64,000 nucleotides of DNA from Gammaproteobacteria bacterium (GCA_018813765.1 JAHJBC010000013.1:1-64000), one strand, 5' to 3'. Positions 1 to 7,994 are shown, counted from the stretch's first letter. Translations and numbers: made by a program. Notes: generated by a model from the sequence alone, not told the origin.

Positions 1-33
1 GGCGAGATCGATCCCTACGGTGATAATGTTCAT
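1..33 (-). CDS. IS110-family transposase, N-terminal fragment cut by window edge
   Basis: Read on the minus strand from position 33, the sequence gives MNIITVGIDLA before leaving the window. This matches the typical start of IS110/IS1111 transposases, where the D of GIDLA is the first residue of the RuvC-like DEDD catalytic site. A purine-rich Shine-Dalgarno stretch (GGGGAAG) lies just upstream of the ATG on that strand. Only eleven codons are visible, so family assignment rests on this short motif and the leader structure next to it. Whether the element is intact cannot be seen. Confidence 0.6.
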   Translation of the reverse strand, partial: MNIITVGIDLA

Positions 34-131
34 GGACTTCCCCTTTCGTGGTGTTGATGAAATGTGCAAATTCCATCATGGCACTTGTTGCCGTCTGCGG
101 CTTCCGCCGCAACCTCGGGACGGGGAAGTCC
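34..131 (-). promoter_or_regulatory. Transposase leader with sequestered ribosome binding site
   Basis: A perfect 10-bp inverted repeat pairs ggacttcccc (34-43) with ggggaagtcc (122-131). On the minus-strand transcript the copy next to the start codon contains the Shine-Dalgarno sequence, so the distal copy would mask it in any transcript that reads in from outside. Between the two lies a second hairpin, TGCGGC-TTCC-GCCGCA (96-111). Such read-through protection is known for several insertion-sequence transposases; applying it here is inference. Confidence 0.4.
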
Positions 132-180
132 CTTTCATTCGTTGGCCCTCTTACCAAACCTGCGCTTGGAATCTACGCTA

Positions 181-468
181 ATGAGTTACGCATACGTCGT
201 CGGTCACATCACAGTGAAGAACCCGGAAATGTGGGCTGAATATCGAAATAATGTGCCAGAGACTTTGTCACCTTGGGGAGGTGAGCTTGTTTTTCGTGGC
301 AAACAGGTAGCTGCGCTTTCCGGCGAGAACCCTCACCCCGACATTGTCGTTATCCGTTTTCCGAGCGTTGCAGCGGTGAATAGTTGGTTTTCGTCGCCCG
401 CCTATCAATCGCTTATCCCGCTTCGCCAGCAAGCAGCGGAAATGATCTTGCTGTCCTATGAAGCATAG
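181..468 (+). CDS. DUF1330-type small protein
   Basis: This 95-residue protein starts MSYAYVVGHITVKNPEMWAE and fits the DUF1330 group of dimeric alpha/beta-barrel proteins. The pattern is an N-terminal beta strand, then a conserved segment about an object moving from A to B (here VVIRFPSVAAVNSWFSSPAY, residues 58-77), ending in a short strand. Function in the family is not established. The start at 181 was chosen over an upstream in-frame ATG at 64 because the upstream stretch overlaps the transposase leader and does not look like part of the domain. It lies between an insertion sequence and an orphan hydrolase, so the area is accessory. Confidence 0.7.
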   Translation: MSYAYVVGHITVKNPEMWAEYRNNVPETLSPWGGELVFRGKQVAALSGENPHPDIVVIRFPSVAAVNSWFSSPAYQSLIPLRQQAAEMILLSYEA

Positions 469-623
469 TGTCTTGCTAGCCGTCTCGTGGGAACAGGCTT
501 TTCCGCAAATCATGTCGGCGTTCCGCGTGGCCAGTAACCGAGGCCCAACCCATTATTCCACCGGCCCTGCGCGAAAAGCCACGCAGGCCGGTGAATTCAG
601 ACTTATACGCAAGCAAAGTGTAG

Positions 624-1442
624 ATGCCTTTGAAATTTAGTCAGTTTGGCTCCGATAATGGACGTATGGTCGTCTATTTCCATGGCGCACCTGGAGCGCC
701 GGAAGAATGTAGCATTTTCGATCTGCAAGGAAAAAATCACGGTCTGACGTTTGTTTGCTTAGACCGGTTTAGTGTCGATTCGTCCATCAATGGGGATGCG
801 TATTACAAACTTCTGGCTGCGGAAATTTCAAGAATAGCCTCCGGAAAACAAGTGGATTTCGTTGGTTTTTCAATCGGTGCATTTATTGCTCTACAGACCT
901 CCCGTTACATGGCCAATGGGGTCGGAAGCCTGCATTTGGTTTCTGCGGCTGCACCTCTGGAGTCTGGCAATTATCTTGACGCCATGGCTGGCAAGCAGGT
1001 TTTTATGTTGGCAAAAGCAGCACCTGCCATATTCATTTTGTTGTCTTACTGGCAAGGATTGCTTGCTAGGCTTTCTCCCAATGCCGTATTTCGCTTGTTG
1101 TTTGCCAGCGCCGCTGGCGAAGATAAGGCATTGGTCGCCGACCGTGAATTTCGCGCTGGCACTACCAAAGTATTGAAGGCCTGCTTTGCTGGCCGCGTCC
1201 GAGGCTACGCGAGAGATATTGGTCTTTATGTGCAGCCATGGAAAACGACACTGGCCGAGGTGTCCGTCAATACTCATATCTGGCACGGTGCAGAGGATAA
1301 CTGGTCTCCACCGCTGATGGCGGAGTACTTAAAGTCTGCGATTCCAGGTTGCACCTCGACCACGATATTCAATGGGCTGTCACACTATTCATGCCTGTAC
1401 CAAGCCGTACCCGGAATATGCAATCTATTAGGCAAGGCATAA
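624..1442 (+). CDS. Alpha/beta hydrolase
   Basis: The 272-residue protein has the alpha/beta-hydrolase layout. It has an HGAPG oxyanion-hole motif at residues 20-24, a nucleophile elbow GFSIG at 81-85 (Ser83), a likely acid Asp225 in GAEDNWSPP, and a likely catalytic His254 in LSHYS. A hydrophobic cap-like stretch lies at about 125-165. It has no signal peptide, so it is probably cytoplasmic. Substrate cannot be deduced. It stands alone, with no operon partner, between the DUF1330 gene and the convergent fliR. No clear Shine-Dalgarno site precedes the ATG. Confidence 0.8.
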   Translation: MPLKFSQFGSDNGRMVVYFHGAPGAPEECSIFDLQGKNHGLTFVCLDRFSVDSSINGDAYYKLLAAEISRIASGKQVDFVGFSIGAFIALQTSRYMANGVGSLHLVSAAAPLESGNYLDAMAGKQVFMLAKAAPAIFILLSYWQGLLARLSPNAVFRLLFASAAGEDKALVADREFRAGTTKVLKACFAGRVRGYARDIGLYVQPWKTTLAEVSVNTHIWHGAEDNWSPPLMAEYLKSAIPGCTSTTIFNGLSHYSCLYQAVPGICNLLGKA

Positions 1443-1608
1443 CATTACGGTCGAGTGGGATGCACCTATGGTACGGTCACGGTAAGTAACAAAGTCGGGC
1501 ATGAGCCTTCAGCCTGACCCATCCATCAAACAGGTTGGGCTCGCATTCATTTCTCAAACTGATTTATTCCAGAAAGTTCAGACGGTCTGACACTGACATG
1601 CGGCAGTG

Positions 1609-2397
1609 TTACGGACTGACTGTCTGCTGCATCATGCGCGAGATCACGTCCATGCCTTCCTGCACGAAGGTCCCCAGCAGCGGAGCGAGGAAGGGCAGTG
1701 CCAGCATCAGGGCGATGAAACCTACCATGAGGGTGATGGGGAAGCCGACCGCGAAGACGTTGAGTTGCGGGGCGCTGCGGGTGAGGATGCCTAGCGCCAG
1801 GTTGGTGATGAGCAATGCGCCGATAAGCGGCAGGGCAAGCTGCAGCGCGTGGCTGAACATGGAGGCGCCCCATTCCACCAGTGTGCGAAAGACGCCCGCC
1901 GACATCGTGTCGGTGCCTATTGGAAACGAGTGGAAGCTGTCTGCTAGTGCTGCAATCAGGTACAGATGCCCATCCATGGCTAGGAAAGCGAGCGCGGTCA
2001 TGATGCCGAGGAACTGAGCGATGACGGGCAGGTGGGTGGCGTTCTGCGGGTCGTAGAAGGTGGCAAAGCCCAGGCCCATCTGCATACCCCCGATATCACC
2101 GGCCATCTCGACGGCGGTGAAGATGAGGCGGATGGAGAAGCCCATCATCAGCCCGGCGACGATCTGCTGTAGCAATACGAGTATGCCTTGCGCCGATGCC
2201 GGGTCGAGATCGGCAGGGAAGTGCAGCGTCGGCGCGATGATTACGGTGATCGCCACCGCAAGGGCGACCTTGATGCGCGCGGGAATCTGCCGGTTGCCGA
2301 GGATGGGCGAACTGGCGATGAGCGCGAGAATGCGGGCGAGCGGAAAGATGAAGGCGGCGAACCAGGCAGTGAGTTGCGCGCTGGTGAACGAGATCAC
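1609..2397 (-). CDS. fliR: Flagellar export gate protein FliR
   Basis: FliR is a membrane component of the flagellar type III export gate, forming the FliP5-FliQ4-FliR1 complex in the basal body. The 262-residue protein is almost wholly hydrophobic with about six membrane segments, and opens MISFTSAQLTAWFAAFIFPL, typical of the family. Length matches the usual 255-265 residues. It is the last gene of the minus-strand fli cluster and follows fliQ after 4 bp. The 3' side faces the convergent hydrolase gene, with only a short imperfect palindrome (TCAGAC-G-GTCTGA near 1579) between them. Confidence 0.96.
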   Translation of the reverse strand: MISFTSAQLTAWFAAFIFPLARILALIASSPILGNRQIPARIKVALAVAITVIIAPTLHFPADLDPASAQGILVLLQQIVAGLMMGFSIRLIFTAVEMAGDIGGMQMGLGFATFYDPQNATHLPVIAQFLGIMTALAFLAMDGHLYLIAALADSFHSFPIGTDTMSAGVFRTLVEWGASMFSHALQLALPLIGALLITNLALGILTRSAPQLNVFAVGFPITLMVGFIALMLALPFLAPLLGTFVQEGMDVISRMMQQTVSP

Positions 2398-2401
2398 GAC
2401 A

Positions 2402-2671
2402 TCACCCCACCATGTACGGGATGCTGCTGAATAGCCGCGTCATGAAGTCCAGCAGCATGCCGACCATCCACGGCCCGGCGACGAGCATCGCGGCGAAGAT
2501 GCCGAGCAGCTTGGGGATGAACGACAAGGTCATCTCGTTGATCTGCGTCGCAGCCTGGAAGATGCTGACGATGAGGCCGATGACGAGCGCGGTCAGCAGC
2601 ATCGGGGCCGATACCATGATGGTGATCTCGATGGCCTGTTGCCCTATGGTCATGACTGATTCGGGGGTCAT
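2402..2671 (-). CDS. fliQ: Flagellar export gate protein FliQ
   Basis: This 89-residue protein has the two transmembrane hairpin of FliQ: MTPESVMTIGQQAIEITIMV leads into the first helix, and the second spans about residues 50-70. FliQ packs with FliP and FliR to form the export channel. Length is the family norm. The start at 2671 is preceded on the minus strand by AAAGGAACACA, a fair ribosome binding site. The gap to fliP upstream is filled entirely by a heptamer-array repeat element (2684-2766), so coupling to fliP is less direct than usual. Confidence 0.96.
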   Translation of the reverse strand: MTPESVMTIGQQAIEITIMVSAPMLLTALVIGLIVSIFQAATQINEMTLSFIPKLLGIFAAMLVAGPWMVGMLLDFMTRLFSSIPYMVG

Positions 2672-2683
2672 TGTGTTCCTTTA

Positions 2684-2766
2684 GCTTGTGGCCTGTGGCT
2701 CGTAGCTCATAGCTAGTCGCTTCGCGAATCGGTTTTGCTAACGACTAGCGACTAACGTCTAACGAC
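2684..2766. repeat. Inverted heptamer-array element, fliP-fliQ gap
   Basis: The left arm is five tandem 7-mers (GCTTGTG, GCCTGTG, GCTCGTA, GCTCATA, GCTAGTC; 2684-2718). A 20-nt loop follows, then a right arm of four 7-mers (TAACGAC, TAGCGAC, TAACGTC, TAACGAC; 2739-2766). The arms are complementary only in part (GCTAGTCG against CGACTAGC). The element occupies the gap from 4 bp after the fliP stop to 12 bp before the fliQ start. Related elements sit at 55455-55526 and 61021-61225. Confidence 0.75.
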
Positions 2767-2770
2767 TGTC

Positions 2771-3673
2771 TCAAGTATAAAAACTCTGCACCAGTGAACC
2801 CACCAGCAGGTTCCACCCGTCCGCCAGTACGAACAGCATGATCTTGAATGGCAGCGAGATGACGGCGGGCGACAACATCATCATACCCATCGACATCAGC
2901 ACGCTGGCGACCACCATGTCGATGATGAGGAAGGGGATGAACACCACGAAGCCGATCTGGAACGCGGTCTTCAGTTCGCTGATGACATAGGCGGGTACCA
3001 GTACCTTGAGCGGCACATCCTCTGCGCTTTCCAGGGGAGGGCTTTCCGAGATGCGCACGAACAGGGCAAGGTCGGCCTCACGTGTCTGGCGCAGCATGAA
3101 GGTCTTGAGCGGGGCGCTGCCTTTTTCGTAGGCCTGCTCCAGCGAGATCTTGTTCTGGCTGTAGGGCAGGTAGGCGTCGGTGTACATCTTGTCGAACACC
3201 GGTGCCATGACGAAAAAGGTGAGGAACAGCGCCAGACCGACCAGCACCTGGTTGGGCGGCGAGGAGGGCGTGCCGATGGCGGAACGCAGCAGGCCGAGCA
3301 CGATGATGATGCGCGTGAAGCCCGTCATCATCAGCAGGATGGCGGGCAGGAAGGTCAGCGAAGAGATCAGGATCAGCGTCTGCAGGCTCAGCGTGTAGGT
3401 CTGGCCACCGCCGGGAGTGGGTGTGCTGTTCAGCGCCAGTACGCCGGTCTCGGCGGCTTGGGCGGGAGCGGCGAGAGCGAACAAGGCCAGCATCATCATC
3501 CACGGATTGATGCGGATAGAGTTGAATGATGCGAGCTGTTCCCCCCCTTTAGAAAAGGGGGGCAGGGGGGATTTGAAGGACGGATGACCTGCATCGGTAC
3601 TTAAATCCCCCTCAGTCCCCCTTTTCCAAAGGGGGAAGCTGGCACAGAATATCTTGTATGCGGTGTCACGCAT
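2771..3673 (-). CDS. fliP: Flagellar export gate protein FliP with an N-terminal extension
   Basis: FliP forms the core ring of the flagellar export gate. From about residue 59 the protein is a standard FliP: a signal peptide ([15 protein letters not shown]), a periplasmic portion, and transmembrane segments including [20 protein letters not shown]. The open frame begins with an ATG at 3673 that overlaps the fliO stop (ATGCGTGA) and has a GGAG ribosome binding site inside fliO. This adds 58 residues before the signal peptide, mostly encoded by a palindromic repeat (3539-3637). An internal ATG cluster at 3499 would give the usual 242-residue protein but has no Shine-Dalgarno site. Which start is used is uncertain; function is not. 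Confidence 0.93.
   Translation of the reverse strand: MRDTAYKIFCASFPLWKRGTEGDLSTDAGHPSFKSPLPPFSKGGEQLASFNSIRINPWMMMLALFALAAPAQAAETGVLALNSTPTPGGGQTYTLSLQTLILISSLTFLPAILLMMTGFTRIIIVLGLLRSAIGTPSSPPNQVLVGLALFLTFFVMAPVFDKMYTDAYLPYSQNKISLEQAYEKGSAPLKTFMLRQTREADLALFVRISESPPLESAEDVPLKVLVPAYVISELKTAFQIGFVVFIPFLIIDMVVASVLMSMGMMMLSPAVISLPFKIMLFVLADGWNLLVGSLVQSFYT
3539..3637. repeat. Palindromic C-tract repeat inserted in the 5' end of fliP
   Basis: Two inverted arms bracket about 25 bp of unrelated sequence. One arm runs 3539-3577 (C7-TTT, then AAAAGGGGGG and CAGGGGGG-ATTT). The other is 3603-3637 (AAATCCCCCTCAGT, CCCCCTTTTCC, AAAGGGGG-AA). Each arm is itself an imperfect hairpin. Repeats of this look are familiar in intergenic DNA of many proteobacteria, from general knowledge. 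Here it is read through in frame by fliP without a stop codon. Confidence 0.8.
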
Positions 3674-4208
3674 TGCGCTTCTCCATCATCTGCTTCAGCC
3701 AGCCCTGGAATTTGTTGTCGTCGACAGTCGTCGTGTGCGGTGCCGATGGCAGGCTGCCTTTCGGCATGGTGTGCAGCGCGTTCACTTGTCCGGGGGCGAC
3801 ACCGACCACCAGCCAGGTGTCGTTCACTTCCACCAGCACGATGCGTTCGCGCTGGCCGACCGCCACGCCGCTGATGACCTTGAGCGCGTTGCCCGCGCCT
3901 TGCTGCGGCAGGTTGATACGTTTCAGTATCCACGCCACCGCGACCACGGCGCCCAGCACCAGCAACAGGCTCAGGATGACTTGCAGTACGCTGCCGGAGG
4001 AGACGCCTGCGGCTGGGGGGATGTAGGCCTGGCGTGCCGCTTCTTCGGCGAGCACGAGCGGGGAGAAGGATGCTGCGGCAGGGAATATGAAAATCGCGCA
4101 GCGAATCGATTGCTTCCTCTCCCGCAAGCGGGAGAGGATTGAGGTGAGGGAAAAGAGCGTGGCTGGTTTTGCCGCGTTCTTTTTAGCAGCAAGGGCGCGT
4201 GCGAACAT
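3666..4208 (-). CDS. fliO: Flagellar biosynthesis protein FliO
   Basis: FliO is a small membrane protein that helps assemble or stabilise the FliP ring. The 180-residue protein has a hydrophobic leader at about 37-54 ([18 protein letters not shown]), a transmembrane helix at about 75-93 ([20 protein letters not shown]) followed by KRIN, and a cytoplasmic domain with [11 protein letters not shown], typical of FliO. Residues of about 19-36 are encoded by a palindromic repeat (4116-4150), so the native N-terminus appears to have been extended or replaced. No ATG exists after the repeat; a TTG inside it is the only alternative. The stop overlaps the fliP start. Confidence 0.88.
   Translation of the reverse strand: MFARALAAKKNAAKPATLFSLTSILSRLRERKQSIRCAIFIFPAAASFSPLVLAEEAARQAYIPPAAGVSSGSVLQVILSLLLVLGAVVAVAWILKRINLPQQGAGNALKVISGVAVGQRERIVLVEVNDTWLVVGVAPGQVNALHTMPKGSLPSAPHTTTVDDNKFQGWLKQMMEKRNA
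4116..4150. repeat. Palindromic repeat inside the 5' end of fliO
   Basis: CCTCTCCCGC-AA-GCGGGAGAGG (4116-4137) is a perfect 10-bp palindrome with a 2-nt loop, followed by ATTGAGGTGAGGG. This type of short repeat is common between genes in proteobacterial genomes, from general knowledge. Here it lies inside the coding frame of fliO, upstream of its signal-like hydrophobic stretch. Confidence 0.7.
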
Positions 4209-4221
4209 GATGGTTGACCTG

Positions 4222-4626
4222 TTATTTGTTGATGCGGCGCAACCGCTCCGACGGGGTGATGATGTCGGTCAGGCGGATACCCAGCTTGTCGTTCACCACC
4301 ACCACCTCGCCCTGCGCGATGAGGAAGCCGTTGATCAGCACGTCCAGCGGTTCACCAGCCATGCCGGCCAGTTCCACGACCGAGCCCTGTGCCAGTTGCA
4401 GCAGGTTCTTGATCGGCATCTTGGTGCGTCCCAGTTCCACGGTGAGTTGCACCGGGATGTCGAGGATCATGTCGAGGTCGTTGTGCGCCGTGGCGGCGCT
4501 GCTGCCGCCGAATTGCTCGAACACGTGCGGCTGTACGGCGGGTTCTGCCGGTGTCGATGCGGCCTGTTCCGCCATGGCGGCGCCCCAGTCGTCCGCACTG
4601 ATCTGTTCTGTGGTTTCGTCAGCCAT
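4222..4626 (-). CDS. fliN: Flagellar motor switch protein FliN
   Basis: FliN forms the lower C-ring of the flagellar switch with FliM and FliG and helps dock the FliH-FliI ATPase. The 134-residue protein has a variable acidic, Ala/Pro-rich N-terminus (to about residue 50), then the SpoA domain. Typical motifs are DIPVQLTVELGRTKMPIKNL and PLDVLINGFLIAQGEVVVVN. The start at 4626 overlaps the last codons of fliM by 8 bp, indicating translational coupling. The gene leads into fliO 13 bp later. Confidence 0.96.
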   Translation of the reverse strand: MADETTEQISADDWGAAMAEQAASTPAEPAVQPHVFEQFGGSSAATAHNDLDMILDIPVQLTVELGRTKMPIKNLLQLAQGSVVELAGMAGEPLDVLINGFLIAQGEVVVVNDKLGIRLTDIITPSERLRRINK

Positions 4627-5620
4627 TTTTTCCTCCTGTGAGCGGCTCGCCAGTTTCCGTGGCCAGCATTCTTTCCACTTTCAACGCGTACTGCGCATTG
4701 GATGTTCCGTACTTGCATTCCATCACCGGAACGCCGTCGACCAGCACCTGGATGTTCTCATCCACTTCCAGCGGGATGACGTCGCCGTTGTTCAACTTCA
4801 GCACATGGTCCAGCGTGACCTTGGCATGCCCCAGCACGGCGGTGAGTTCGATCTCGGCGGACTGGATCTGCTTGGACAGCATGTGCAGCCAGCGCTTGTC
4901 GGCGATGACATGGTCGCCCTGCATGGTGCTGTAGAGCAGCTCGCGGATCGGTTCGATCATCGCGTAGGGCATGCAGATGTGGATGGAGCCGCCGACGCCG
5001 GAGAATTCCACCTCGAAGGTGGTTGTCACCACCACTTCGTTCGGTGTGGCGATGTTGGCGAACTGCGGGTTCACCTCCGAGCGCAGGAACTCGAAGTCCA
5101 GCTTGTAGACCGGCTCCCATGATTTGGCGTACGAGCCGAACAGCACTTCCAGCAGTTTCTGGATGATGCGGTGTTCGGTCTGCGTGAACTCGCGGCCTTC
5201 GACACGGGTGTGGAAACGTCCGTCGCCGCCGAACAGGCTGTCCACCACCATGAACACCAGATTGGGGTCGAGGATGAACAGGGCGTTGCCGCGCAAGGGC
5301 TTGACCTGTACCAGGTTGAGGTTGGCGGGGACGGGCAGGTTGCGGATGAACTCGGAGAACTTCATCACCTTCACCGGGCCGACCGAGACTTCGGACGAAC
5401 GATGGATGAAGTTGTACAGCGCGATGCGGAACAGTCTGGCGAAGCGCTCGTTGATGATCTCCATCGTGGGCATGCGCCCGCGCACGATGCGTTCCTGCGT
5501 CGCCATGTTGTATGGGCGAACGCCTCCCTCCGGCACATCCGACTTGGCTTCTTCGGCTTCGCCGGTGACGCCCCGCAGTAGCGAGTCGACTTCGTCCTGG
5601 GAGAGAAATTCGTTGCTCAT
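4619..5620 (-). CDS. fliM: Flagellar motor switch protein FliM
   Basis: FliM links CheY-P binding to rotor switching. The 333-residue protein begins with the CheY-binding peptide (LSQDEVDSLL), then the middle CheC-like domain that contacts FliG, then a C-terminal SpoA domain (ITLDHVLKLNNGDVIPLEVD region, about 265-285) that pairs with FliN. Length matches the family. It follows fliL after 15 bp and overlaps fliN by 8 bp within the fliL-M-N-O-P-Q-R run. Confidence 0.97.
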   Translation of the reverse strand: MSNEFLSQDEVDSLLRGVTGEAEEAKSDVPEGGVRPYNMATQERIVRGRMPTMEIINERFARLFRIALYNFIHRSSEVSVGPVKVMKFSEFIRNLPVPANLNLVQVKPLRGNALFILDPNLVFMVVDSLFGGDGRFHTRVEGREFTQTEHRIIQKLLEVLFGSYAKSWEPVYKLDFEFLRSEVNPQFANIATPNEVVVTTTFEVEFSGVGGSIHICMPYAMIEPIRELLYSTMQGDHVIADKRWLHMLSKQIQSAEIELTAVLGHAKVTLDHVLKLNNGDVIPLEVDENIQVLVDGVPVMECKYGTSNAQYALKVERMLATETGEPLTGGKNG

Positions 5621-5635
5621 GGCATCAGCTCATGC

Positions 5636-6253
5636 TCACTGGATGATGAATGAGGTGAACAGCACGTCCACCACGCCTGTGGTCTTGGGTTCGACAGGTG
5701 CCGCGACAACCGGTGCGGGTGCTGCGCCGGAAGCGGCGGGATCATGCCCCGTCTCGGGTGCGGCAACCGCAGGTGCGGGGGCGGCCAGTCCGAGTACGCC
5801 GTCCACTTCGGCGATGACTTCCGACACCAGCTTCTTCTTGCCTTCGGCGGTCTGGAGCTCGGAGGGATATTTCGAAGAGAGCAGGAACAGCAGCTTGCTG
5901 CGGATCTCGGGCATCGTCTTCTTGATCTTCTCTTCCAGCTCGGGTTGCATGATCTTCAGCGTGATGCCGGCCTGCAGATATTGGTCGCCTTCCTCGCGCT
6001 GCAGATTGACGGTGAAGTTCTCGCCCATCGGAACGAATTTGGCCTCAAGCGCGGGTTCTGTCTTCATTTCAGCCGCATGCTTGTCTTCGGTCGCTTTCCC
6101 TTGGGTGAAATACCAGCCCGCGCCTCCACCTGCGGCGAGCAGCAAAACGATGATCGCGATGATCAGCTTCTTTTTGCTTTTCGGAGGCGCAGCTACCGGT
6201 GCCTCTTCTTTGGCAGCCGGAGCAACAGGTTTGGCAGGGGGTCTCGTCGCCAT
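5636..6253 (-). CDS. fliL: Flagellar basal body-associated protein FliL
   Basis: FliL is a single-pass inner-membrane protein around the stator units that affects torque. The 205-residue protein has a Pro/Ala-rich cytoplasmic N-terminus and a KSKKK stop-transfer cluster followed by the membrane helix (LIIAIIVLLLAAGGGAGWYF, about 30-49). The periplasmic domain includes FVPMGENFTVNLQ, typical of FliL. An Ala/Pro-rich insert (about 155-190) precedes the C-terminal VLFTSFIIQ, making it longer than many FliL proteins. It follows fliK after a gap of about 90 bp. Confidence 0.93.
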   Translation of the reverse strand: MATRPPAKPVAPAAKEEAPVAAPPKSKKKLIIAIIVLLLAAGGGAGWYFTQGKATEDKHAAEMKTEPALEAKFVPMGENFTVNLQREEGDQYLQAGITLKIMQPELEEKIKKTMPEIRSKLLFLLSSKYPSELQTAEGKKKLVSEVIAEVDGVLGLAAPAPAVAAPETGHDPAASGAAPAPVVAAPVEPKTTGVVDVLFTSFIIQ

Positions 6254-6344
6254 TTCAGAATTCCTTTTTGTTGGTTGGCATTATGGAGTCGATCCTTCGC
6301 CCTGCATCGGGAGAATAAAGCAGAAAACCGGCCTTATTTCCCAG

Positions 6345-7493
6345 TCAGGCGAATGTGTCCACTATACCGTTATGACGAGAGATTTGGGATACCCGGGCCT
6401 GAGTTTCTGCCGGGCTGGATGAGTCGGCGGGAGAGTTGCGTGCGTCGGCAGCCTTCTGGCGCGCGGCTTCGGAGCCGCTGTCGCGTGCTGTCTGGTCGCT
6501 GACGGTGGCATTGCCCAGTGCGATGCCGTTGTCGGCCAGCATTTCACGCAGTCTGGGCAGCGCCTGTTCGATCGCTTCGCGTACCGCCGCATGCGGCGAG
6601 GTGAACAAGGCGGTGGCCTGGTCGCCGCTGACCTTGAGTACCACGTCCAGCGGTCCCAGTTGCGGCGGGTTGAGATGCAGCTCGGCGGTCTGGTCCTGGC
6701 GCGATGAGGTCAGCCAGGTGATCTTCTGGGCGAATTCGTCGCCCCACTTTTCGCGCCCGACCGGCGCGTTGATCGTCGCCTGCGTCGCGGCCAGCACTGC
6801 GGGTGCCGCGAAGCTCGCGACCGTGGACTGCATCGAGGCCAGCGTGCCGGTTCCCGGCTGCGTTGCGACGGGTACGGGGATCGCTTCCCGCATGGCAGTG
6901 CCAAATTCAGTGGCGGCGGCGCGGTTCGCCGATTCGATCATGGCGGCAGTGAACGATTGTTCCCCGGCTTTGGCGGCTGGGCTGTTGCCCTTGGCGATGA
7001 CGGCAGCGGTATCGACCGTATTCTTGCCTTTCACCTCCGCTCTGGTCGCGGCGCTGGCCGGTTTCTGCTGCGCGGGGTCGGTGCCGGCGCTGCTCTTTGC
7101 GTTCGTTCCGGGTGTGGCGGGGTTCATGGAATTTGCGACCTGCGGCATCAGCGCTGCCAGCATGTCGGTGGGCAACGCGGCCTGCTGTGCTGCCGTATTG
7201 TCTTCAGCAGTTGCTGCGGCATCGGCCGGGACGGCTTCCACCCTGATAGCGTCTGCCGCTTGTTCGCGGCCGACGACGATGGGTGTGGACTGCGCCAGCG
7301 TTTCGACAGCGAGCCTGACATCGACCTTCGCCTCTTTCAACTGCGGGTTGCTGATCTGTTTTGCCAGCACTTCGCCAAACGGGGCGGAGCTCTGTGCGTC
7401 GGCCGCATCGGCGGTATTGCTGCCGTTGGTGTTCTTCGCCGCGATCGCTTGTGTCTGCGGTGCGCCTGAGGTGATGGGCAGATTGGTGGACAT
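6345..7493 (-). CDS. fliK: Flagellar hook-length control protein FliK
   Basis: FliK measures hook length and switches the export substrate from hook to filament proteins through FlhB. The 382-residue protein has a long low-complexity Ala/Thr-rich ruler region (to about residue 240). The Flg_hook C-terminal domain follows, recognised by TAELHLNPPQLGPLDVVLKV and a helix-rich LPRLREMLADNGIALG segment. A polar, unstructured tail follows. It sits 17 bp downstream of fliJ, as is usual. A second gene with a FliK-type C-terminus lies at 14348-15418. Confidence 0.92.
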   Translation of the reverse strand: MSTNLPITSGAPQTQAIAAKNTNGSNTADAADAQSSAPFGEVLAKQISNPQLKEAKVDVRLAVETLAQSTPIVVGREQAADAIRVEAVPADAAATAEDNTAAQQAALPTDMLAALMPQVANSMNPATPGTNAKSSAGTDPAQQKPASAATRAEVKGKNTVDTAAVIAKGNSPAAKAGEQSFTAAMIESANRAAATEFGTAMREAIPVPVATQPGTGTLASMQSTVASFAAPAVLAATQATINAPVGREKWGDEFAQKITWLTSSRQDQTAELHLNPPQLGPLDVVLKVSGDQATALFTSPHAAVREAIEQALPRLREMLADNGIALGNATVSDQTARDSGSEAARQKAADARNSPADSSSPAETQARVSQISRHNGIVDTFA

Positions 7494-7510
7494 GGTGATC
7501 GCTCCTGTGT

Positions 7511-7972
7511 CTATTTGTTGCTGTCTTTATTGGCGGCGCGTTGAGCGGACAGACGGCCGGCATGTTCGTCCTGTATGCGCTGCTCCGCTTTCGCTTCCAG
7601 CTTTCGTTCTGCTTCGACATGGCGCTGGGCCAGCGTGTCGAACGACTTCATCTTGCGCGTGGTGTCCAGCAGTTCGCTGCGTCCGGTCTGCACTCCGGCA
7701 CCGGTCTTTGCGATCACCCCCTGTTGCTGGCGGATCGCCTGGTCGAGCCGGTCGATGAAGTCCTGGAAGTTCTTCATGTCGGCAGGCGCCATGCCGTGCT
7801 TGGCTTCCTCCTGAAACTTCGTCTGATAGTCCTTGCGAAACTGCTGCAAGGTTTCCAGTTTGGATTGCGCTGTCTGGTGCTGCTGGTTGAGCTGCCCCAG
7901 CTTCCGGGTGGCGGCATCGTTCCTCTGGTGTGCCAGATGGACCAGGGGTTGCAATGTGAAAGGCTTGATCAT
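7511..7972 (-). CDS. fliJ: Flagellar export chaperone/stalk protein FliJ
   Basis: FliJ is the coiled-coil stalk in the FliI ATPase ring and carries chaperone traffic to FlhA. The 153-residue protein is nearly all charged helix with heptad-like spacing, starting MIKPFTLQPLVHLAHQRNDA. It ends in a Lys/Arg/Ala-rich helix. Length is at the family norm of about 147. It lies 22 bp after fliI and 17 bp before fliK. Confidence 0.92.
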   Translation of the reverse strand: MIKPFTLQPLVHLAHQRNDAATRKLGQLNQQHQTAQSKLETLQQFRKDYQTKFQEEAKHGMAPADMKNFQDFIDRLDQAIRQQQGVIAKTGAGVQTGRSELLDTTRKMKSFDTLAQRHVEAERKLEAKAEQRIQDEHAGRLSAQRAANKDSNK

Positions 7973-7994
7973 GACGTTCTATCTGTCCGTTTCA

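Noticed and set aside
543-1540. Possible integron cassette: GCCCAAC (543-549) and GTTGGGC (1534-1540) around the alpha/beta hydrolase, with a hairpin at 561-591.
   Set aside because: The core sites are in the wrong order for an attC and there is no matching second core within the usual distance. No integrase is in view.
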